Source of the DNA: Isoetes taiwanensis
Lineage: Eukaryota; Streptophyta; Lycopodiopsida; Isoetales; Isoetaceae
Assembly: GCA_021234155.1 (NCBI GenBank)
Contig: JAJEKV010000011.1
Span: 21,654,677 to 21,718,676 of the forward strand
Direction: 5' to 3'
Length of the DNA: 64,000 nt
Below are positions 11,561 to 21,160 of this stretch, piece by piece; position 1 is the first letter of the stretch; each line of letters begins with the position of its first letter. Under the pieces are notes generated by a model that worked only from the letters and a program-made list of their open reading frames with translations, was not told where the DNA came from and ran no database searches. Position numbers and translations under genes: made by a program.

Positions 11561-13400
11561 AAATATATCAGGAGAAAAGCAAAGGGCATAGATTTTTGAG
11601 AGGGTTTCTAGAAGAAGGCAGCAGGAGCAATTTCTGGGCAGTTTTGCTGCTTGAACTTTGGAGCACCATATCTCGGCGACTAGAGATCCTTTTCAGTTTA
11701 ATTCCTGGAGTTGGAGCTGAAAAGAGAGATATTTTTTGAAAGTACAACATCTATAAGATTCCAAAGAATCATTCTTGAAGCGGTTCTCAGGTGGGTGGTT
11801 AAGTCTTACACCAGGGGTTTGCTTTTGAATTGCTTGAGTGATGTCCTTGGTTGATATTGGAAGGCTTTTGGATTAAGTTACTTGATATTATTCGTGGTTG
11901 ATTGAGGAATCAACGATGCAAAAGAAAATGGATCTTGTTGGATGTTAGTAAACAGAATAGATGCATCTAATTAATAAAGATAAATTAAAGCCAAGGAAGT
12001 CATATGACATAGTCATGTGGGTTTGAGAAGCTTATGGGTAAGAATGTGGTTATGGCATGAGCCATTGTAGGACTCATAAAATTATAAGGTATAAAAAGGA
12101 TTGAATAACGAGACATCGCTAGTGGACTAAACTGCTACATTAAAATAAGATGTTACATTCCTAATGAGAGGAATGGTTTTATAAGAACCATATGTCATCT
12201 AGAACTCCCTGTGCTGGTGGATCCCTTATGAGGGATAAAATTGCAAGCATCACAAGAACCCAGGTCACTAGGCTATTGGTTACGTCCATCACCGTCCCAT
12301 AACAGTGACATGTTTCACCTCACCGGGACCTAGAGTTCCATGCTAGATGAGCCACACTCATTTATGCATGTGTGCCATGCATAATTCCTTATAAGAAGCA
12401 CCATAAGCACTTCACTATGCTCTGCATCTAATCTTGTAGAGTGAAAGCATCAATACGATACTTTAGCTAGACCCCATGTGACACTAGACTGTTGATCTAT
12501 GCCTAACATTGTCCTATACCAATGCTAGGTGCTCCTCCCACCAATCCACAATAGTCTAGATACATTGTCTTATACCAATGCTAGGTGCTTCTCCCACCAA
12601 TCCACAATAGGCTAGATACAATTCAGAAGGAATTGTGGTATGTATCATGAGTAGTCTTGAAATGGTTGGCTTGGCGAACCATCCCACTAAATCAAATAAT
12701 CTACCTATTGAACAGAAAACTAGTGACCCCATAGTCACCTTGATACACAAGGAAGAGTAGCATGACAGTATTTGGGTTTTAGTTTAGTTTTATACTAGAC
12801 TATGTCAAGCAGTTCTAATTGTGATTTGCTCTTTACCCAAAGGCGAGAACTCACTTGAATGTCTCCTAGATTCCTGAATCACTATTAGGCACTCTTCCCA
12901 CCTTCAATGCATTCAAAATTCTCGGCTTTCACTTAATTCCTGAAGGTTGGTAGTCCATTCAATTTCTTCTTTCCTTGGGCACCTCCTCCTGAGGCAATAT
13001 CTTGATGCTTGCTTTATCAGCAAGCTTTGGGATGCCAGCGCCCTTGAACAGGTCAAGACATCACACTACCAGCGCTACATAAATCCCACATTGGAACGAG
13101 GCCCGCAATGCTGCCACCTCCCGCCGCACCCACTTGCCCATGAAAAAAGACGCACTCATTGCCTCCATTCGCATTGTGGGCACATCATCTTCAATTGGGA
13201 CATGCATGGATTGGTGAGCCACAGATAGGCTCACACGCCGCCAAATGGAGCCATTGAGGATGAATCTCATACCCTTCAAAGTTGCTCCAAAGATATGATC
13301 AACCGACGCGCTGCATTGAAGTATCAAGCCCCGCCACCATATATGTGACATTGGCACGCCTCCGCATAAGTGCTAGGATCATACCTTCATGAGGTCATAC
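11560..13400. other. Repeat-derived non-coding stretch, copy A
   Basis: Collinear with copy B 47,460-49,270. It contains a tandem pair at 12,508-12,619 and no clear gene. The minus-strand frame at 13,061-13,357 (98 codons) is open, but the B counterpart encodes a different frame-shifted protein, so I do not call it. The 11,560-12,250 part resembles LTR or leader sequence in composition; its family is unknown. Confidence 0.4.
12508..12619. repeat. 56-bp direct tandem repeat, two units
   Basis: Units 12,508-12,563 and 12,564-12,619 both run ATTGTC(C/T)TATACCAATG to CTAGATAC with few differences. Copy B has both units at 48,392-48,510 with extra indels. Confidence 0.8.
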
Positions 13401-14050
13401 ATGCGCTGATCAGCTATGTCCTCGCCTTGACATGTACATACACATTTATTTCTATGATGATGTATACTTGTACAGTTGGATAAGATTCTTATTATCGCCA
13501 CTGCTCAAAACCCTTCGGGCTAGGGTTTTAACCCTGACAGTAATAAGTTTGTTGCGCTTCCTCTCAAATCCCATAGGCCGATTGGTCTCAAGTGGACGAG
13601 TAAAACTATTTTATTCTATTCTTCTCCGGGTTACCGTGGTAGGAAAGGTGCTACGCCATGTTGCTTTTTATAAAGGCACGCTTTTAAAAGCAACTCCGGG
13701 CTTAACACCCCACCTCGCAACTTTAGTCTTTCAGCAAATAAGATATAGAAAATGTCGCGGCCTATAAAGAAAGAAGACCGCCATTGCAACCCATAGATAA
13801 GCTTCCCACTTGCAATTTGGTCCCACACTCTGATGAAAAACTTTGGTGATCACAAAGGAAAACCCGAAAGTGCTCACATTTGCAATACGACCTATCCTTA
13901 TTCTCTTTATGACACCAAGAATAATAATGTAATAATACTTTGATAGTACATAATGCAATATCACTTTGATTATGACACACATAAGTATACTTGGTCCATC
14001 TTGAACTTGTCTTAAGCACTCTAGTAAACTAAATCAAACAAGTTCTCGCC
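13400..14050. other. Non-coding stretch, nothing recognised
   Basis: Collinear with copy B 49,310-49,900. Short ORFs on both strands are not preserved between the copies. Confidence 0.4.
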
Positions 14051-14114
14051 AAAGATGCAAGAACATGCATATGTTTCACAGCTGAAAATGAAACACATCG
14101 TTGCTTCCTACCTG

Positions 14115-14400
14115 TTGGATGGGCATATTTTCCAGTTATTCCTCAATCTAGACCATAGATAGCAATCCTCGTTTGTGGGGTATGCTAGTACAAGTTTTGG
14201 TATATTGTATAACAAGGTTTATGAAATACGATAAGGTTTGAGCCAATGTACTTAATGGAGTTGATTTTATACACGTATTGAAGTACAATAAGGGGCTCTC
14301 GCTGCCCTACGTCACCCCCCGTATGAATATGCACCCAAACCGAAGGGGGTTTCAGGGGAGGTTTTATTTTAAAGTGTTGGATGTAATGGTGGCCAAAAAC
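14115..14400 (+). repeat. Truncated member of fold-back repeat family, copy A
   Basis: Aligns in direct orientation with the loop and right arm of the fold-back element at 51,825-52,201: a GTATGC-TACAAGTTTT block, then TTAATGG, TTTTATACA-GTATTG, and GAATATGC followed by CCAAACCGAAGG. The left arm is absent here, so this is a truncated member. Its duplicate is at about 49,990-50,260. Confidence 0.55.
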
Positions 14401-16000
14401 TGCAGCAGCAAGAACATGACCCATCCAGTAATTGCATTTCAAATCTGCAAACTAATCAATATGAGGAAGGCATTTAGGCTGGTAAACATCACATCATGTC
14501 AGCCTGATGCCATTCTTAGTGGCAGCTAATCAGCAAAACCGTTAGGACTAAATTTTTGAAAAAACAATCAAGATCTCGTAGGAGTAGAAGAGGTCAACCG
14601 CCATGACGCCCAACATCACCTAGAATTCATAACACCGTCAAATACAATAGGTTTAATACTTAATATCTCCACATCTCTAGGAGGAGAATGAATCAAGTTT
14701 CCTGTATGACATTCTTCAAAAGAAGTTGCCACAGAAAGGCAATGTTGTTGTCATGAAGCTCTCATGAAAACCGTTGTTTGAAACATTCTTCCAAATAGAA
14801 GGGTAAGAATTTCATCATTGCACAAAAGTCAAAACAATTGTGTACAAGCCATATTTCAAAGCCTGCATGGCTACTGTTCACACATTTTAAATGATGTTAC
14901 AGAGATATCATTCAACACAAGATTTAGCTCCCTTGTGTAACGAACATATTTTCATGCAATCAAGACATCTGATCTGTTTTTTCTTCTTCATTTGGGCTCA
15001 AACTTAGAAACCAGTAAGTGAATGAGAAAACAGGTTTAGCCCCAATTGAAAATCAAGAGATAAGCTCTAATCAAGTATCCGAGAACTCAGTTCTAAAAAT
15101 CTTACAAATTTCATCGTGACTTTTTGGTAAGGCACAAATGTTATGTCGTCACAACATTAGAGGCATTTGTGGATGTGTGCTTTACAAAGTTATATGTCAT
15201 GCAAAAAGAATCATCTTGCTAGCTAGACAAATTGCTCCACAAAATAATGAATTCCTTCACCTCCATAAGCCACAAGCCAAAGACCCCATCTCTAGATATT
15301 AGCAAGGACCATCCAGCTTCCTAATGTGGTTCACGCGATGCATGAAGTCCTGATAAATGTCTCCAACCGTATGGGCCTTATTAATACTTTCACGCTCTTT
15401 AAGGCTTAACAACAACTTCCCTCGATCTTGAGAAGAAAAACGGCTCGATTTTGGCATGAGTTTGTCAATACCATGACGACATCTTTGCTTCTGCTAGGAT
15501 AGTAGAGTCATATATGAACCCAAGCCGAATCTGCTTGTCCCGAAGCCTTGGTGTATGGAAACAAGAAAACACTTGGAAACTCAAGACCAAACTAGCAAAT
15601 GCATATCAACAAACGACACCCGTGAGGGAGAGAGAACATCGGACCTGCATAAAACAAGTTAAATTTAACACCCAAAACCAGGATATTACCCACTGGTCAA
15701 ACCCGCGGAGGTCGGAAAAGGGTCCAGTTTATGAAAATTCCCTATATTTTCTTTGCCCTAAAACGTAAGGTTAAAATTGGGATTTCTTTTCTGATAAGCA
15801 AACGGAAATAATGCAAACAATAAAAAGCCTAGGCCACATGTTTTTTTTTCCGTCTTTAAAATGAATGGCTAAGAAATGGTGCACTCTAGAAATACTATTT
15901 AGTACATGCAAACGAATACGACCACCAAATCATAGCAAAACTATATTAAAAAGCATACAAAAATTCAAAAGGAAACCCCATGTTATTATGCCAGATATTA
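14400..16000. other. Non-coding stretch, copy A
   Basis: Collinear with copy B 50,260-51,815. No domain was seen. The stretch 15,237-15,316 is almost identical to B 51,117-51,196. Its right end (about 15,960-15,990) is the point where copy B carries 3.15 kb more. Confidence 0.4.
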
Positions 16001-16100
16001 TAATGAGCATCTCAAATTCTGACATCTAGTAGGAGGTGCCTGCAATTGTTGGCTATAAGTACAAATATAAGTTATTACGAGGCATTTGGTTGACTTGATT
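16000..16100. repeat. 101-bp block identical in both copies
   Basis: Bases 16,000-16,100 equal 54,998-55,098 without a mismatch by direct reading. It is the first shared block right of the copy-specific 3.15 kb. Confidence 0.85.
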
Positions 16101-16599
16101 AGGTGATGCTACATAGGACGAAACCAATTAGATATTGACGTTGTTCAAGTTGAATTTCTTACCATATAAAGATTAAAGTTGTTATGTATTATGTATGGAT
16201 GTAGATGGGTGAGCTTAGATGTTTGAAATCTTTTGGAGATGTATTTTTGTACACATCGATGCCCTCTCTACTTTTATATTTTCTTGAGGCTAACTACAAT
16301 TCTGTTGTAGACAAGCACTTGTTGTAGGCATACATGATACCTTGTTAAATCTGGAAAGGGACAATAGTAATCATCGCCCACCATGCCTCTCTTCCTCTCA
16401 CATGACCCTCGGCCATGCTACACTTGGTAGCGTATGCAGTTGGCTCTAGAGAATGCGCGAGCGCATCTCATCATTGCCTACACTTCCAAGACTCTTGGCA
16501 TATGCACTCTACTAATCTCAATGCATATGCCTTACTAAAGCTATACTAAGACATATGATTCTAGCTGGCACTGCAGCCTAAGGTTTTAATTGAAGCTTC

Positions 16600-16780
16600 A
16601 GGGACAACCCTACCGCCGAACTTCTTCACAAAGTCCAGGTATTGTTTAGGCATCGGTTCAATACCTGCTGCATCTTCCATGCATAAGCCCACTTAACCAA
16701 ATATTGGTGGAATTGAGACCTTCTCGTCTTCTTGAATGCCTTGTCGGTGATTAACTCGCACTATTTCAATTTGTTCTCCG
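16600..16780 (-). pseudogene. chromodomain-like C-terminus of Ty3/gypsy integrase, copy A
   Basis: On the minus strand, after an integrase C-terminal segment, one frame reads ITDKAFKKTRRS-QFHQYLVKW (YLVKW at 16,689-16,703). The next frame gives an M-E-D-A segment and LDFVKKFGG. Chromovirus chromodomains have this pattern: basic RR-x-x-(Q)-YLVKW, then E-x-A-T-W-E, then a short helix. Copy B at 55,590-55,740 gives QYLVK and a helix (EAMLDFMKEFG). The ATWE core is degraded in both. It identifies the minus-strand element as a probable chromovirus, distinct from the plus-strand element. Confidence 0.5.
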
Positions 16781-16810
16781 CCATCTCACAATGTTGAGTT
16801 TTCAAAACCC

Positions 16811-17900
16811 TCATCCGGTTTGGGTTGTGCTCAACATGCTCACATGGAAGACCTGTATGGACTTTAAGATGTGCGTGCAAGTTGAACTTGTAGGCTTGGC
16901 TCTACTCACTCTAAAAATCTTGAAGGGACATGTCCATCTAGGAGCAAGCTTACAATTGCCGGCGCGTAAGCTTGGCTTGCTTGACCTGATCTTGAGCCAC
17001 ACCGTCCCCCTACTTGGAACTCTCTTGCAGTCCCAGCCCTCGCTGCCTACATTTTCTGGCTAACTCCTTGCCGCTAGAAGATATCCTCTCACTTCTTCCA
17101 CTAGGCCAGATATCGGAGCAGCATCCGCTGAGAAACTTCAACCTTGACATCGGATTGTGCCACTTATCCTGTGTCAAGCATTTATACCTACTAATCATGA
17201 AGGGGACATCCGAGAAGATTCTTGCTTGTTGCTATTATAGGCAACTCCACTCAAGTGAATGAAATCGCCCCTTAGATTGCTTGTTCCATACATAACTCCA
17301 AGAACATATCTCTATATCCGAGCCCGTATGCTCTGGCTCCGGCCCATCCGTCTCTGGAAGGGGATGATACGCCATACTCATGGAGAGCTTCGTCTCGACC
17401 GTGTCAATAAATCTGCTGCACGCGCCATGAACTTTGAATCTCTTTCCGTAAATTATTTCGCATCCCGGAGTCAAAAATTCTTGTTAGTGAACAATAAGGC
17501 AAGATCTAACGCCAGGTTCCGTTATTCTACATGGCACAAAACGCGCCTATCTTTGACAATTTGTCCACTACTACCATCAAGGCGCCTTTTGCCTCTTATG
17601 GTTCTCGGGAGCCCTGCGATAAAGTCCATGCCGATACTCCTCCCATTTTGCATCATTCGGTTAATAAAAATGCTCTAATACCCAGAATGAAGTTGCTCCG
17701 CTTTCGCCTCACGAAGAAGACATTGGCTTTGCACTCTTGGCCATACTTAGCTATCTGGGCTTTTCATGCTCTGCCATCGAGGCATGGGTGCAAAATTTGT
17801 GGAAGTCCGCAGAAATGTCCATCATGGGTTGGGATGATGCCATCCATGGCTACCTTTATATTTATATGCACAGCTAGTCCGTAGTTAGTTAAGCAAACAT
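16811..17900 (-). pseudogene. pol: Ty3/gypsy integrase fragment, antisense, copy A
   Basis: Integrase of a second retrotransposon, read on the minus strand. From 17,900 downward, a weak Cys/His region precedes MDF(I)AGLP near 17,600 (first Asp block) and V-V-V-D-K-L-S-K near 17,560. A KEI-F-VHG-like strand sits near 17,440. AYHP...TDG with a nearby Glu at 17,327-17,376 corresponds to the YHPQTDGQSE catalytic segment. The C-terminal module LAPRWTCPFKIF (about 16,930) is the GPY/F motif, and VFHVSML (about 16,830) follows. No RT was found upstream (above 17,900), so only the 3' end of pol survives. Several frames are used. Confidence 0.65.
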
Positions 17901-18155
17901 TAACATAAATTATCGCAAATTTCATTAGTGCATATCCTTAGAAAATGTACTGATATGAGCTCCTCAAAATTGTGCAATTTATACAAAGCTTAATTGAAGC
18001 TTCCATCAAGGAAGCAGGGCCTCCAAACCGACAAAACCTAATATGAACCCACATACTATGGATCATCACGACGACATTATTTCCTTTATTGTTTTTTCGT
18101 CGGTCCTCGTGATTCAGATAGAACAATTCTACTCTTTTGTGTAGCATCCGATATA

Positions 18156-18217
18156 CCATAATTTGTGTTATATGGCCTGCCCATGCCATAATTTGTGTTA
18201 TATATGGCTTGCCCATG
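18156..18217. repeat. ~31-bp tandem pair
   Basis: CCATAATTTGTGTTATATGG and a near-copy immediately after it, each ending GCCCATG. The second unit is degenerate in copy B near 57,115-57,175. Confidence 0.75.
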
Positions 18218-18912
18218 GTGGACTCAACCGTGGTAGTTAACATGCAAAATATCAATACTTTGCCACCCCGACTCAATCATGGTAACATGCCACCATTTTC
18301 GAAGGCTAGCAAAATTAGCCAAGGCCAAACACACAAAATTCTTCTCTTTCAAATTTAGACCAATTCATTTTGCAACATCCTAGTAAAAGGTTGTGTTTCT
18401 TGGGTGCCACATGGAAGCCCATACTGCGTCATGGCATTTTTTGTAACATAAATGATAAAAGATGGTTTTTTAGATTCAATTAAATGCACGGAGTCATGTG
18501 ATGGCCATGACCATATTGTTGTTTTAACAGTCCCGTTGTATTATCTGCATGTTATATTATCGGCATATGAGGCTACTTCCAGACATTGTTGTTACAACAT
18601 TCCCTATTTGCAGCATCCAAAGAACAGAACTGATGCATCACATCCCTCACATAGAAACAAAAGTTACATCTAGTTATAGCTTGCAACTATAAAGACACCA
18701 CATTGATTCTCTACAATAGAAGTTTAGCCATGCTATATTATTAAGACCTTGGCAAACTCTATGAATCCCAAATAAAGCAAAGGGCCTAAAGGATTCGAAA
18801 AAGGAGGAAGCCAATTCAGTCTTTGCATTTGCACCACCCCTACTGCAGGATTTTACATTATGGCATCTATTGATATGAATTTGGGGCTTTCGTAAAAAAT
18901 GTGTTCCATTCT

Positions 18913-19010
18913 AGAATATATGCATGTAGCAATGCACAGTGAAGCAAAGCAAAGAAGTTGAAGAATATATGCATATAGCAATGTACAGTGAAGCAAAGAA
19001 AAAAAGTTCA
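18913..19010. repeat. 49-bp tandem pair, copy A only
   Basis: Units 18,913-18,961 and 18,962-19,010 share AGAATATATGCAT-TAGCAATG and AGTGAAGCAAAG. The region in copy B (57,845-57,910) is unlike it and lacks a clean pair. Confidence 0.75.
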
Positions 19011-19197
19011 AGAAAATCAAAAAGCTCTTCAAGCTTCTAAGAATAAGCCATTTGTTACGAGTCTGTCCTAGCTGCCAAATATAATGTCATGGAATCTTGG
19101 ATAGTCAACAAAGGCATAAAGATGTGCATAAATTCTTGCACTATGACATTAAATATTGTCTACAATATATAGGCCTTTTCTAGATGCAGACCTTTGT

Positions 19198-19297
19198 AAC
19201 CATCCAACATTAACTGCACCAAAAGAGTGCATGCATTGCAAACATTTCTAACCATACAATATTGACTGCACCAAAAGGATGCATGCGTTGGAAACAT
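19198..19297. repeat. ~51-bp tandem pair
   Basis: TAACCATCCAACATTAACTG and TAACCATACAATATTGACTG start two adjacent units that both contain GCACCAAAAG and GCATGC. A diverged pair remains in copy B at 58,095-58,185. Confidence 0.7.
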
Positions 19298-19348
19298 CAC
19301 ATCCAATAAAGCTCATATTTCAAACAAATAGTAGAAGGTAAACTAGAT

Positions 19349-19522
19349 TTATTAACAATGTCAAATATGGCAATAGAAGCTCAAACTGCTAATCAATCAT
19401 GAAAAATATGAGGACCTGGAAGAGCCTGCTAGGTTGTTATTAACAATGTCAAACATGAAATAGAAGCTCAAACTGCTAATCAATTATTAAAAAGAAGAGG
19501 ACCTAGAAGAGCCTGCTAGGTT
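19349..19522. repeat. ~88-bp tandem pair, copy A only
   Basis: Units start TTATTAACAATGTCAAA at 19,349 and 19,437, and both end GAAGAGCCTGCTAGG. Copy B has a single unit here, followed by unrelated sequence (58,300-58,385). Confidence 0.8.
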
Positions 19523-19899
19523 GACCTACCCTAGTATAAAGTAATTACTGCTTTGAGGAACAGAAGATACAGGGTAATAGATAAATTCACATGGCCCAAA
19601 ATAAGAAAAGGTAGTGAAGCTATATATTCTTCTCTATGTGAAGTTCAAATCGTCTGTAACATTTGAGCAACCAGAACGTAGCAAAAGATCAAACATATAA
19701 CCCTACAAATGGGCTCTGCATAAACTACAAATGACATCAAGGGTCTGCCTTGATGAATGTATCTGCCATGGCGAAAGTTGCAACTGCTAAGACAATTCAT
19801 GTTCATCTTAAAAACCTGATACACATCAATTTAATGAAATCACTTTAATGAAAGCAATTTTGGATCTCTATAATTAGGATTCTTTCAAAGATTTAAACC

Positions 19900-20010
19900 T
19901 AAATGTTAGCTACGAATCTCCTTCATTATCAATGATCAATTTCCTCCATTATCAATGGCCAATTTCCTCAGGACCAATTTCTTCAGGACCAAGATGTTGT
20001 TAAGTGGCAT
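19900..20010 (-). pseudogene. Exon-like acidic C-terminus remnant, copy A
   Basis: Antisense counterpart of the 44-codon ORF at 58,803-58,937 of copy B. The end (DNEGDS, then the AAC ATT TAG region) is shared. Upstream, copy A instead has two 15-bp units giving I-G-P-E-E and two ~23-bp units giving a D-N-(G/E)-G motif, with indels and stops between them. It could be the last exon of a decayed gene with an expanded acidic repeat. No family was recognised. Confidence 0.3.
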
Positions 20011-20620
20011 TGATAAACCTTGAGAAGAATAGAAACATCTCATGATGTAGACATAAGATAAAAATGCATGGTATTAACTACAACTTAAGACATATAATAA
20101 AAATGCAACTAACCTGCATAAATGAGTCTGGTATCCTCTTTATATAAGTCGAAGAAGCAAAGCTTGCTCATACAAAACCTGTGTGTTATGCAAATTGGCT
20201 TTGCGCAGTAGCTTGCATCCAAAATAAGAACAAAGAAGCACATTTTATATAAAGATCATTTATTTATGAATCATTGCTAGCTGCTTGAAACTCTAGATCT
20301 ATAAAAATGCCTGGTTTACTATGATAGCAAGTATCACGTTTGTTAATCTGCTTGTATATGCGATTTATTCTTGTTAATTCCGTTGGAAAGTTATGCTTGT
20401 TAGAAAACCATTCTTCCACTGCAAACAAATTTTCAATCTCTTTGGTTAAAGCACATCTACTTTCATCGTTGCATTCTAAGAATCAATGGGATCAACTAAT
20501 AATGGTGAACAAATGTTACCTCTTTTTCAAATCCTAGAACAAAGGCACTTTAATACCAGAGCTTTGTGAGCCGCTGGCCAAATAGCCATAGATTCATGCA
20601 ATCATATGACTTCCACTTAC

Positions 20621-20745
20621 ATAACGCCATGCCATTTTGATGGAGGACGCTGTCGATGCAAACACTTTTCTTTGAAGACGATCTCGTAGATGCCACCGAG
20701 CGCTACATGTTGCTACGCCGCGGCATCCTCGGTGGTATGTGCCAT
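20621..20745 (-). other. Candidate exon remnant with GTAAGT donor, copy A
   Basis: A GC-richer antisense stretch in AT-rich surroundings, followed by a consensus plant 5' splice site GTAAGT (plus-strand ACTTAC at 20,615-20,620). Comparing both copies, one frame contains GIYEIVFKE and a following KWHGV, conserved through indels. The same donor is found in copy B (59,460-59,465). All three frames are partly open in A, so coding is uncertain, and the protein is not identified. Confidence 0.3.
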
Positions 20746-20852
20746 TTCATCATGTAAGGGAGAAAATCCATGATCAAAACCATATGGCAAATACATCTAC
20801 GAGACAAAACTTGAAAGTTCGCCGTAAAACCCCAAAAATCTTAGGAAATGAT

Positions 20853-20873
20853 AAAAAAAAAAAAAAAAAAAAA
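20853..20873 (+). repeat. Poly(A) run, 21 bases
   Basis: Twenty-one A residues; the same site in copy B (about 59,710) has nine. It could be a retroposon tail or simple slippage. Confidence 0.8.
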
Positions 20874-21104
20874 TTAAAAACATTTTTCGCCAAGCCTGAA
20901 AATCCCAAATTAACAAGGTTGATTGTTGAAATGGCATCGCTAATGGGAGTTACACCATGAGGACTTTCCACCCTACATTTTATTGAAATTTTAATCCCTC
21001 ACATTGTTGAGATCCTAATTTGCCAGCTATTTGAGTAAATCCTAATTCCAGGACATAATTAACTAACAGAGTTTAACGATGTTCTTTCAAGTGAGGTACA
21101 TATA

Positions 21105-21160
21105 AATGCAACCTTGCACAACCATCTCCTGCAATGCAATCTTGCACAACCATCTCCCGC
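21105..21160. repeat. 28-bp tandem pair
   Basis: AATGCAACCTTGCACAACCA and AATGCAATCTTGCACAACCA begin two adjacent 28-bp units. Copy B (about 59,959-60,012) has diverged units. Confidence 0.8.

Larger units (their letters stand above)
17900..19900. other. Non-coding stretch rich in two-unit tandem duplications, copy A
   Basis: No gene recognised. It contains tandem pairs at 18,156-18,217, 18,913-19,010, 19,198-19,297 and 19,349-19,522. Copy B aligns at about 56,850-58,780, but the tandem pairs are partly missing or rearranged there. Confidence 0.5.

Noticed and set aside
12508-12619. CRISPR-like direct repeats
   Set aside because: Only two units, 56 bp each, directly abutting with no spacers; other pairs are of unrelated sequence. 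This is eukaryotic tandem duplication.
13061-13357. 98-codon minus-strand ORF as a retroelement gag or host gene
   Set aside because: The B counterpart (48,816-49,118) translates to a different protein because of indels, and no motif is recognised.
16791-17063. Plus-strand 90-codon ORF
   Set aside because: It is the complement of the antisense integrase C-terminus, which carries recognisable GPY/F and VFHVSML motifs; the plus frame is a shadow.
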